Shown here in pieces: positions 48,046 through 56,905 of a stretch of 64,000 bases of DNA. This DNA is from Limnanthes douglasii subsp. nivea. Taxonomy: Eukaryota; Streptophyta; Magnoliopsida; Brassicales; Limnanthaceae. The first letter of the stretch is position 1; each line of letters opens with the position of its first letter. The stretch lies in the NCBI GenBank assembly GCA_036936605.1, contig JAUPFV010000002.1:130122376-130186375 (forward strand), read 5' to 3'. The notes beneath the pieces are model-generated. The model searched no databases. It worked only from the letters and a program-made list of their open reading frames with translations, and was not told the DNA's origin. A program made the translations under genes and the position numbers.

Positions 48046-48476
48046 TTTGACTTTAGTTTGACTCTTTTTTTACCAAATTACCCTCGACAATAAAATTAAT
48101 CTCGAAACTTCCATTAAGTAAAAAAACTACTAAGTTTATCCTAAGTATACCCAATTCACCAAATAACATATTTCGCTATCTATACCCAAAAAACATTCTT
48201 CTTTAGTGAATTTATCATCCAAATAGTCTAGTTTTATTAAAATCTTTTAAACCAAGTTCAAACTTCAAAATAAAATCAAGAACATTCAACCTCATTCTAG
48301 AGAAAAACACAAACATGACTCAACCAGAACTAGGGATTAGCGTGGAGGGGTTGATGTCACCGGAGATAAGGGATGGTGAAATGTCGCAGGAAAAGGAGTT
48401 GGATTCGCCGGAGAAGCAGCCATTGTCGCTGGAGAAGCAGTCATCGCCGGAAAAGATAGAAATTTGCCTGGTAGCC

Positions 48477-48800
48477 TCAGCACCATCGGTTCCTGGCCAT
48501 GGAACCGGTGGTGCGTAGGTCACGCACGGCCGGCTCTTGGCCTTAGAACCGGCCGTGCATGACCTACGCACCACCGGTTCCATGGCCAGGAACCGATGGT
48601 GCTCAAGCCTCTGTCCGGTCGGTACTGAGGCCTTAGTACCACCGGTTCTGTGGCCTTGAACCCGTGGTGCAGGGGCCTCAGTCCGCTCGGTTCTGAGGCC
48701 CCTTCACCACCGGTTCAAGGCCATAGAACCGGTGGTGCACCTGGTCGTGTACGACCGGTTCCAAGGCCTAGAACATTGGTTCTAGGCCTCTTAGCCTTTG
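48477..48800. repeat. MULE-2 motif array 1, in transposase intron 1
   Basis: Repeated half-sites GCACCACCGGTTC and GAACCGGTGGTGC, usually around a GGCC core, about ten in 320 bp and GC-rich in an AT-rich element. The array is wholly within the intron 48471-48888. Confidence 0.88.
48482..48600. repeat. Long inverted repeat (hairpin) inside array 1
   Basis: Two 53-bp arms, about two mismatches apart, around a 13-bp loop (TCTTGGCCTTAGA). The left arm starts ACCATCGGTTCCTGGCC and the right arm ends with its reverse complement. An intron transcript would fold into a near-perfect hairpin. Confidence 0.9.
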
Positions 48801-51741
48801 GTTCGCGAAATTATTTTGTAAAAAATCAAGGTTTTTTTTGTTTTTTATTATACCTGATTGCTTATTGTGGTTTTTTGTTGTGTAAAAGGGGATGGATGTT
48901 GCCAATGGTACTGAGGAACCTTTTGCTACTGACTACAGTCATTTGCTTTTCACTACCGAGTTCTATACACACGACGCGTTGATTAAATGGGTTACGAAGA
49001 CAGGAAAACTCCATGGTATGGTTATCAACATAAGTCGGCGCGACAAAGTAAACAGTAGAAAAAGTCCTAGGATGTATTTCCAGTGTGAGAGGTTAGGAAA
49101 ATATACTCCAATAGTAGCAGAAAAAGACCGTAAACAGAAGTCTACAAGAACGAAAAAGATTGACTGCCCATTTCAGCTTCTCGGGTTAATGGTGGAACCA
49201 GATCAATGGAAGTTAGAAGTAAAATGTGGTACTCATAACCACGAGAGTTCAAAACAGCTAGACAGTCATTCTTTTGTTGGCCGTTTGAATGATGAAGAGA
49301 TGGAATATGTTGAACGAGCGACCTACATTGGTATCAACCCTCGAGATATATTGAATGGTGTTAAGAAGCTAAACGAAGATAATGTTTCTTCCATGCGCAT
49401 TATCTACAATGCACGACAGAAAAGTAGGGTTTTAAAAAAGACGGGTAGGTCACAACTCCAGTTCTTGTTGAGGGAGCTTAAGTCACATAATTATTATGAA
49501 TGGCATAAATCTGGTGAAGATGATGGACAAGTCATTACAGATATGTTTTTTGCCCATCCAGTCAGTGTTGAGCTTTTGCGGACATTTCCAACAGTTTTGA
49601 TCATGGATATGACGTATAAAGTCATACGATATGGTATGCCATTGTTTGAGATAGTGGGTACGACGTGTACCGGATTGACTTTCTGTGTAGCATTTTCCTT
49701 CATGTCCGGTGAGAGGTTAAACAACTTCAAATGGGTGTTAGAGTGTTTGAAGTCGTTGATTTCCGTTCATGGAATTCAAGAACCTCGTGTCATCCTGACC
49801 GACAGATATTTAGCGCTGATGACCGCCATAGAAGTGGTATTCCCAGAGACAACGCATATGCTATGTCGATGGCACATAGCACAGAATGTTCAGGGGCAAA
49901 CAAGAAAATACTTCCCCGAGAAAAGTGATCATTTGAATTTTGTTTCTGCTTGGAAGAAGATTGCGTATACAGCATCAGAGATTGAATTCGATCACGCCCG
50001 ACGAGACATGCTATTGGAGTAAAAAGACTACCCTCTTGAAATTGAATACACTGAAAAATCGTGGCTCGATAAATACATAGACAAATTCGTTGTTTGGAAA
50101 ACGAACAATAACTTACATTGGGGACATTGCACGACGAACCGCGTCGAGAGTGTTCATTCTAACCTAAAGCGTTACCTACGTACGAGTAAATTAAACTTTG
50201 AGTTATTTTGGGGGAGGGTTCATTCACTTTTCGAAATCCAACATGCTGCCATTAGGTCATCGTTCGAGAAGAGTCGTTACATAGCACTGCATAAGTTCGC
50301 GGACAAACTTTTTGATGAAATTCGAGGCAAGGTTTCCCACATGGCGTTAGAACTATTTTTCGACGAAGTAGAGAAGGCCAACGAATAGCAAGATGGTCGC
50401 TATTAAAGATGGGTCGGATGTTAAACACAATGGCGTCTGTATATGAACTATAAAATCTACCCATGGTATACCTTGCTATCACTAGGTCCGCAAGTGGTGT
50501 AAATACGGAATAGCTGCATCGTTAGATGCGTTTCACACCCACTGGACAAGGTTAAAAATAATGTCTCGTTCATTCCGTACGACCATGGAGATTCTCAAAG
50601 ATGATCTGCAAAATCTAGTAACCGATGTTATGGAGACAAAAGACGAAAGCCGTATAAAACACATTTATAAGAAATGGTTTGAAATTGTTTATCCTGAAAC
50701 ATCCCCATTACTAGAGCCATTGAAGAAGCAGAAACACCGAGGCCGCCCGCAAGTGAAAAGAAAATTAGATGTCGATACATCATCCACTAAACGGGATAAA
50801 TGCTATTGGGAACACGTGGATGATGATGATAAGGCTAATCTTGACTCAGTCATGAACTCTTTAAAACCACCAAAAGTTAAAAAGGGTAAAGTAGTTGCTA
50901 GTGCAAATACGATTCGGGCATATGTGCCTAAAGTACCTCGTACTTGCAGTTCTTCCATTGCCTCGCTCGCTAGCAACATCGTACAATCATCCATTGGTGG
51001 ATTCAAAGAACTAATACACGACCCGAAAGGTTTTTTGCGTTGGTTTCCGACTCACTTCAATTCTTTTCTATCGGGTATAAATGATGTTAAGGCAGATGGT
51101 CATTGTGGATATAGAGCAGTTTCGTTTGGGTTGTACAGTCATGAAGAAGGTTGGCGAGGTGTTTGGAAGGAAATATACGATGAACTCGTGGACAACTATG
51201 ACATATACAGCAAGATATATAACGGTAAAGAGGATTACATGAAGGTTGCAGAAAGTATAAACTACTACGAGACACCAGCATCCCCCAAATATTGGATGAC
51301 AATGCCGGAAATGGGCATTGCGATTGCAACCAAGTTCGAATGCATTATTCATTTTGTGTCACTCGTGGGGTCTCACAACTGTAGTCATACTTTTTTACCT
51401 TTGCGCAGTAAACCCCCTATTATGGCCCAAAGACGTGAAATTGGGATTAGATTAGTTGATACTAATCACTTCGTCAATGTAAGTCATTCGATTTATGGTT
51501 TTGTTATTACTTACAACTCTATTACTCAATTTTTTATTCTAATTTAATTAGTATTAAACATCTATCAATCAAGCCCCTATACCCTTGCGCACACATACAT
51601 CCTATGTGGCAGAAGTTGAAGAGTGAAGAGGCTACATATTGGGAGCTACCAATAGTTGGTCGCTGCAAAAAATACACGGAGCTCGAAGGGAGAAAGCCAG
51701 TTTGTTCATTCCCAGAATTAACTAATCTTGATGAATTTTAG

Positions 51742-52018
51742 TAGTCGATTTATATCTTTTGGTCGGATTTATGTTCATGTTTCGATTGGATTTATGTCTT
51801 TTGGTCGCTTTATGTCTTTTGGTCGGATTTATGTTGTTTAGAACTTTGTTTACTTTATCATAACGTTTTGTACTTCAGTTATTTGACCGTAATTCATGAA
51901 ATTTTTCAACTTATAACGATGAGCAACTAATCATTTCATAACTTAATATCAAAGGTTACAAACAAGCAACAACAACATCGCAGAAACATGAGTACATAAC
52001 TTGAGATTGAAGAGACAG
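51742..52018. other. Gap between convergent MULE-2 genes
   Basis: Holds a short direct repeat (TTTGGTCG(G)ATTTATGT, about three copies at 51760-51835) and then AT-rich DNA. It is the shared 3' region of the transposase-OTU gene and the minus-strand small ORF. Confidence 0.6.
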
Positions 52019-52274
52019 TTAGTCAAAATCACAGCCTCCATTGTCGTTGAGAATACGCACTGTTTCCTTCTTCATGGCAATTTGAGAATGAACGTATTCT
52101 GCCATTTCTAAAGACAAATAGTCTGTGATCATTAAACTGAAGGAGTCGAATGCCTCGTTCCTAACTTCTGGGGGCTCGTTAAACACCAAGAACATCGGTC
52201 CACTAGTTATACACCTATACATAGTGGCTACCTCCTCACGAGTACGAGATTGAGGCATTTGTCTAGACGTAGAC
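52019..52274 (-). CDS. MULE-2 small ORF, 84-85 residues, no recognised family
   Basis: Starts at ATG 52274 (MSTSRQMPQSRTREEVATMY); an upstream in-frame ATG at 52303 is also possible. It ends with an acidic tail (NDNGGCDFD). It is hydrophilic, probably helical, without a signal peptide or membrane segment. The frame is intact while both large MULE-2 genes have stops. It lies between the transposase-OTU gene (convergent) and the PMD gene (same strand), and motif array 2 lies 290 bp upstream of its start. The function is unknown. It could be the remains of a VANB/VANC-like accessory gene or a short exon of the PMD gene. Confidence 0.5.
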
Positions 52275-52559
52275 ATTTCGCCGTACATAAAATACATCAA
52301 CACAAAACTTCATAAAAAAACTCATCGGTATTATCGTCCGGCCGTTTGAACTTCACGTGTTTCGCAGTCTTGAGTAGATGAGCATCATCAAACACACTCC
52401 AACCCATTAAGAAAGACTTCAACTATGTTTGAAGAAGATTTTTGTGTGTTTGGTGTTGTAACTTAGACCTCTTTAAATCGAAAGATGAAAAATTACTTTG
52501 GCGGGAATTAAAGAGCGCGAAAAAAAAGACGCGGGAAAAAATACCGGGAAAAACTTTCA

Positions 52560-52930
52560 AGTACCAATTGCGCACCATAGGTACTGCCTACTGTGTACCT
52601 ATGGTGCACAGTGGAGTGTATCTGTGGTGCCAAGTCCATAGCATCATGGGTACACCACCCTGTGTACCTATGGTGCATAAAGGTTGCACGATAGGTACAC
52701 AGTGTGAGGCACCATAGGTGCGCCTCACTGTGTACCGATGGTGCCATGCACCGGCCGTTACTTGGCATGCCGGTCGGTGTATAGTACCATCGGTACATGC
52801 CCCTTTTACTGATGGTACAGCGTACCATGGGCACGCCTTCTATAGTACCCATGGTGCAAACACGGTTGTACCATTGGTACACAGTAGTGTGCACCATAGG
52901 TACTCCTGACTGCGTACCAATGCTGCACAA
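52560..52930. repeat. MULE-2 motif array 2, upstream of the small ORF
   Basis: About fifteen copies of a GTACCTATGGTGCA-type palindromic half-site in both orientations (GCACCATAGGTAC, GTACCNATGGTGC), often separated by ACAGTGTG-like spacers. The region is noncoding: the open frames across it are driven by the repeat. Confidence 0.88.
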
Positions 52931-53253
52931 TGACTTGTAAATTTTTGTTATTTTTTGTTATGGTTTAAAAACTGAAGTCTTTCTTCATGGGTTGGAGTGA
53001 TTTTGATGGTGTTAATTTTTTATAACGGTTGAAATTTTTTGTTAATTTTTTGTTATGGTTTAATAGTTGGATCGTTACAATGGTACGAATTAAGTATTTT
53101 GCAGATTCTAAATTGTAAGTAAGCATTCAAAGAAAGTTTAACAAATCTAAAGGAAACGATGGAAATAAAAAGTAGATGTCATAATACAAAAGTAAATAGT
53201 TTAACAAATCATACAAATGGATAAACAACATCAACGTGAATGAAAAAGATAGA
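52931..53253. other. AT-rich gap downstream of the PMD gene
   Basis: No gene. It contains two GTTAATTTTTT(G)TTATGGTT(T) repeats and then A-rich DNA, and is the 3' flank of the minus-strand PMD gene. Confidence 0.5.
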
Positions 53254-55917
53254 TCATAACAAAGCTAAAACAAGTCCAATAATGAGGACAAATAACCAAG
53301 GAGAGAAGAGCTGCAGGACTTGATCTCTCCACCTAAGCGCACCCTCTTCCCCACGACCTACAGGCAATGTAACAATCGACCAAACAGCGTCTAGCAATCT
53401 GTCGTCTGTGGTGCGTGGTGATAGACTAATAGTATGCCAACCATACTCAGCCAAGTACCTCCAGTAGGTGTTCGTCGCAGACTGTCTATATGCGGCGATA
53501 GTAACGGTCAACTGATCCTCAAAAAGCAAGTGTTGGCGCCAATCTAGCCATGCGCTCTCTCGCCATGTCTACCTTGCCAAATCTCCCTTCTTGTAACCCG
53601 GTCGGAGTATAAGTGGGAGTTCGGGTTCATCATGAACCCGCCCGAACTGGCGCATAACCCGATCAGGCATGTAACCCTCGACCGTGCGCATCATCCACAA
53701 AGGATAAACGATGGTGTGGATCTCCTGCACGGGGAACCGGACTCTGATATCCTTGCACGGCTCAAAAATAACATGTTTCTAAAAAAGTAAAACACTTAGA
53801 CATTTAAAAAAATAAAACTTAATATGAATATGTTACTGACTACTAAAATTTAAACACTTACATCTGTCTCCTTCTGATCTGAAAGGAGAGTACGAACAAC
53901 CGATTTGGAGCGGATGTTTTGCCCAACAACCCGCTTCGGTAGCCACTTCACAATCCTAGGCTGCCTCGCTACGTGGTACGCGTTCGCGGTGAAATGGTCA
54001 TAAATCCAGCAATCAAGCATGGCTACAAATCTGTACAGGTTATGCTTCGATGCTTTCGAAGCATCACCCAAACCATGGAACAGGAATGCCAATGCACTCG
54101 TACCCCACGCTATGTCCCACGAATCAGAATCCACATTCGCCAACCCGTACAAGTAGTCAGCCTTGACACTTTTCTGACTAGTATCCGCAAAAATAGTGCA
54201 ACCAAATAAGAACATCAAGTATGCTCGTGATACCTGACAGATAGTCTCAATATCAGTTTACTCGATGTAGCGACCCCTGGTGAAAGTCTCCAGCAGCCAC
54301 TTGATCTTGAAGCCAACGCCTCTACGGGAATGTATCTCTGCACGGACCTCATTCACTATCAGACCTAACATAGTAGCATAGTAGCTGTATGCCTCATCAA
54401 GTGGAGCCGTGACTACATCCAAGGTCCGGCCAACTACAGGGAGACCTCTAATGCACCTGACATCGTCAAGGGTAATCGTCATTTTCCCAAATGAGATATG
54501 GAACGTGTTGGTCTCCTGATGCTAACGCTCAACGACTACCTCATCAAGTACTTAATGCGTGAAGTACTGAGGTAAGTGGGCTATAAGAGGACTGATAGGA
54601 GTCCGCGCCAAATGTCGCTGCACCTCTGGCTGAGCACTGAGGTCCCACATACGAAGCACATTATAATGTGCATGTATGCCTAATGAAGTGCGATCCTGTA
54701 AATAAAAAACTAAGTTAGAAATTAATAATAGTAAAACCTTAGATTAGACGTTTAATAATTTGGTACTTAGCTGTTCTATGAAGACATGATACGCCTCGTG
54801 CTCCTTGTAGTCAGGAAAGAGAGGTATCTTATTGCATTTCAGAAGTGCAAACGTCTTTCGCTGCTCCTCTATATGGATCGCATCGATATGCTCCTCATCG
54901 ATGGTATCCTGCTCAGGGTCCCCATTGGCATCCACCATGTCACTAACAAGTGATGGATGTGTACTAGTATGCGCATGGGATAGAGCACTGCGAGCGGGAG
55001 GTGGTGGATCACTAGTAGTGGGAGGTGGTGATCGTTGTGAATGCGACGTCTTGCGTCGTGAGGAGCCTCCGCCTCTACTATCATCCATTGCAATCTCTAA
55101 GGATTTTTCTTTCCTCTTTCCATGGTTGATTCGGCGCAAAGACCGATCAGTCCTTATCCTCTCCTCCTCCTCCCTAAGACGAATAGTCTCAGGGTCCTCA
55201 GCTGAATCTCGTCCCCGCTTGGCATCGCGGACTCGCTTATCTTCGACGGCCCGTACCGTCTTTAAATTCTTCCCCGGGTGTGGCGCCCGTGATCCCGGGG
55301 ATACGCCCTAAAGCGAGGAAGACATCGCTCCTCAACGGCGTCGGACCTACAATAATACAAAAAAATTACGAAATTAATAACAATAACATATGATATAACC
55401 CGCAAAATTAAAAAAACAAAACTACAATTCGCAATCGAACTTCCTATTGAAAGTAATTTTTTTAAAATTTCAATTTTTTTTTAAAAAATGCAAAAATAAT
55501 TTTTAATATGTAGTTTTGGAAATTTTAAAAAAAACGGATGTGCACCATAGGTGCATAGCAATCCGTACCGAGTGGCACGGGTGCCTGTGCCGCTCGGTAC
55601 ACAGTGGGGCTGTGCCGAGCAGCACAACCACTCGCACCGATGGTGTTGCCCTAGGCGCACCACCGGTGCGAGCTGCCGGCCATTTTCCAGCCGGCAACCG
55701 AGCTGGAAAATGACCCCTAAACCCTAACTTCTATTCTAAATTCTACCACAAATCCTAATTTCTATCCTAAAGTCTACCCCAAATTCATACCTAAACCCTA
55801 AATTTATAACTTAATCTAACCTAAATCCTAAATTCATACCTAAAACTAACTAAATTAATTTGCAAAATTAGATTAGAGAACTTACGTAGGTGGTGGTGGG
55901 TTTTTGTTCTTCACCAT
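53254..55917 (-). pseudogene. Plant mobile domain (PMD) protein of MULE-2
   Basis: The probable first exon is 55917-55885 (MVKNKNPPPP, donor GTAAGT). A basic, disordered N-terminal region follows at about 55310-54770 (GKNLKTVRAVEDKRV, DPETIRLREEEER). The PMD follows in exons at about 54700-54260 (LRMWDLSAQPEV, TNTFHISFGKMTITLDDVR, CIRGLPVVG), 54218-53860 (WGTSALAFLFHGLGDASKAS, LDCWIYDHF) and 53780-53254 (GYMPDRVMRQFGRVH). The last ends in a hydrophobic segment (LFSPWLFVLIIGLVLALL) that may be membrane-anchoring. Two stops, at 54552-54554 and 54522-54524, interrupt the domain, the second where the family has Trp. PMD proteins such as MAIN and MAIL1 act in silencing in Arabidopsis, and PMD genes are carried by transposons. 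It may have served the element's own chromatin control. Confidence 0.82.
55540..55710. repeat. MULE-2 motif array 3, in PMD gene intron 1
   Basis: Copies of GTGCACCATAGGTGCA, GCACCACCGGTGCGAG, GTACCGAGTGGCAC and related half-sites. It lies between the short first exon (55917-55885) and the next coding block (about 55310), so it is intronic if that exon is real. Confidence 0.8.
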
Positions 55918-56142
55918 GATGGAGGAGGAGGAGTGGTGATGGTTCGCCGAAAAATTTGAGAGAGAGAGAGATGAGAGTGTTTGAGAGAAAAGAGTTTCAG
56001 AGTTTGAGAGTCTAGAGAGAAGTGGGAGAAAGTGTAGGGAAAAACGTGTTGGATGGAAGTTAGTAAAAAAAAATTGACTTATATACCTAGAAAATGGTAT
56101 TTTTGGAAAAAATTGGGTATACTTAGACCAACTTTGGATATA

Positions 56143-56192
56143 CTCAAAATTAGATATACTTAAACCAGAATTAGGTGTATATAGTTTAACCA
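56143..56192 (-). repeat. MULE-2 right terminal inverted repeat
   Basis: Reverse complement of the left end with scattered mismatches, ending TATAGTTTAACCA before the target duplication. Confidence 0.88.
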
Positions 56193-56201
56193 TTTGTTAA
56201 T
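56193..56201. repeat. Target-site duplication of MULE-2, right
   Basis: TTTGTTAAT, identical to 47986-47994. Confidence 0.9.
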
Positions 56202-56905
56202 ATTATAAAAGCTAGGGGCCTCTCTCATGGTTTTATCCGTTAGATTATGCATCGGTTTTATCGGTTTACTGGTTCGGTTCTAAATCTGTTTAACGGGTTT
56301 ATTTGTTTTATGAACATACTATTAAGGTTTGGTCCAGTTTTCGATCCGAATTTTACCAATTTAGTTCAGATCCAGTTCCTGATTCTTTAAGAAGCATTAA
56401 CAGTTCTACGTACTAACAGCCCTTCGTCGGAAAGATGATTAATAGATCACGACCCTGAAGCCGACACTGTTACATAGTCGGTCATCTGTCCTTAGCATGT
56501 TAGCTTAAAAGTCCGGCCACATGCCACAAAATGATGTTTCGGCCACTTACCTCGCCAAGATCATGTGGTGTAACGTGTGATTTTGGTTTGATAACAATGT
56601 GTATGAATTGGAGTTGCGCATGTGTTGATCAAACGATTGTTGATGTTCGTTAATTCGAAAAAACCAACAGGCATGACACTTCTGAAACTTTAGCTGACAT
56701 CATTAGTGTAATTGCGACCAAGCATCAGCTGATGTGTATATATACAAAACACCGAATAAAACCAAACCAGAAACAACACCAATAATAAACCAGATATGTC
56801 GCTAGTAATTCTACTTAACATAAGTCTAACATGACTGTGATCTTGTCAAAACATACAAGACCTCTCTTATTCTCTATTATATCTATCCCTTCCATAAAAT
56901 GTGTA
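56202..56905. other. Right flank of MULE-2 and 3' flank of the P450 gene
   Basis: 56225-56420 is rich in CGGTTTTATCGGTTT and TTCGATCCG-type words and ends in CTAACAGCCC, which resembles the right end of the hAT miniature element at 12231-12974. The remainder to 56905 has no gene and probably includes the P450 3' UTR. Confidence 0.5.

Larger units (their letters stand above)
48315..51741 (+). pseudogene. MULE-2 transposase continuous with an OTU cysteine-protease domain
   Basis: Exon 1 (48315-48470, Ser/Glu/Pro-rich) ends at a GTAGCC donor. Exon 2 begins after TGTAAAAG at 48889 and joins in phase. It holds a FAR1-like zinc-binding region (FQCER, IDCPF, THNHE) and the Mutator catalytic core, with the first Asp in LIMDMTYKV, the second in VILTDRYLAL, and MLCRWHIAQN. 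A stop at 50020-50022 is followed by continued homology (VESVHSNLKRYL), another stop near 50386, and a SWIM-like remnant (THGIPCYH) near 50460. From about 50561 the frame is open through a basic linker into an OTU domain: Asp and Cys in VKADGHCGYRAV (51090-51125) and His in DTNHFVN (51460-51478). A donor GTAAGT at 51479 and an acceptor ending at 51573 lead to a last exon stopping at 51739-51741. OTU proteases cleave ubiquitin chains. The two stops presumably disable the fusion. Confidence 0.85.
47995..56192. mobile_element. MULE-2: complete Mutator-like element, 8,198 bp
   Basis: It is bounded by exact 9-bp duplications and by terminal inverted repeats. The left end begins GGGTATGGCTATATATACCC and continues AATTCCGGTTTAAGTATACC. 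The right end, read inwards, begins TGGTTAAACTATATACACC and continues TAATTCTGGTTTAAGTATAT. It carries a plus-strand transposase-OTU gene (48315-51741), a minus-strand small ORF (52019-52274) and a minus-strand PMD gene (53254-55917). Three arrays of a GCACCATNGGTNC-type palindromic motif lie near their 5' ends. The exact target duplication indicates a fairly recent insertion, but each large gene carries stops. Confidence 0.92.

Noticed and set aside
52442..52930. Open frames on both strands with VPMVH or YRWYH words
   Set aside because: Driven by the palindromic motif array, not by a gene.
54832..55311. 160-residue plus-strand frame
   Set aside because: Antisense to the PMD gene's basic N-terminal region, whose minus-strand frame continues into a recognised domain.
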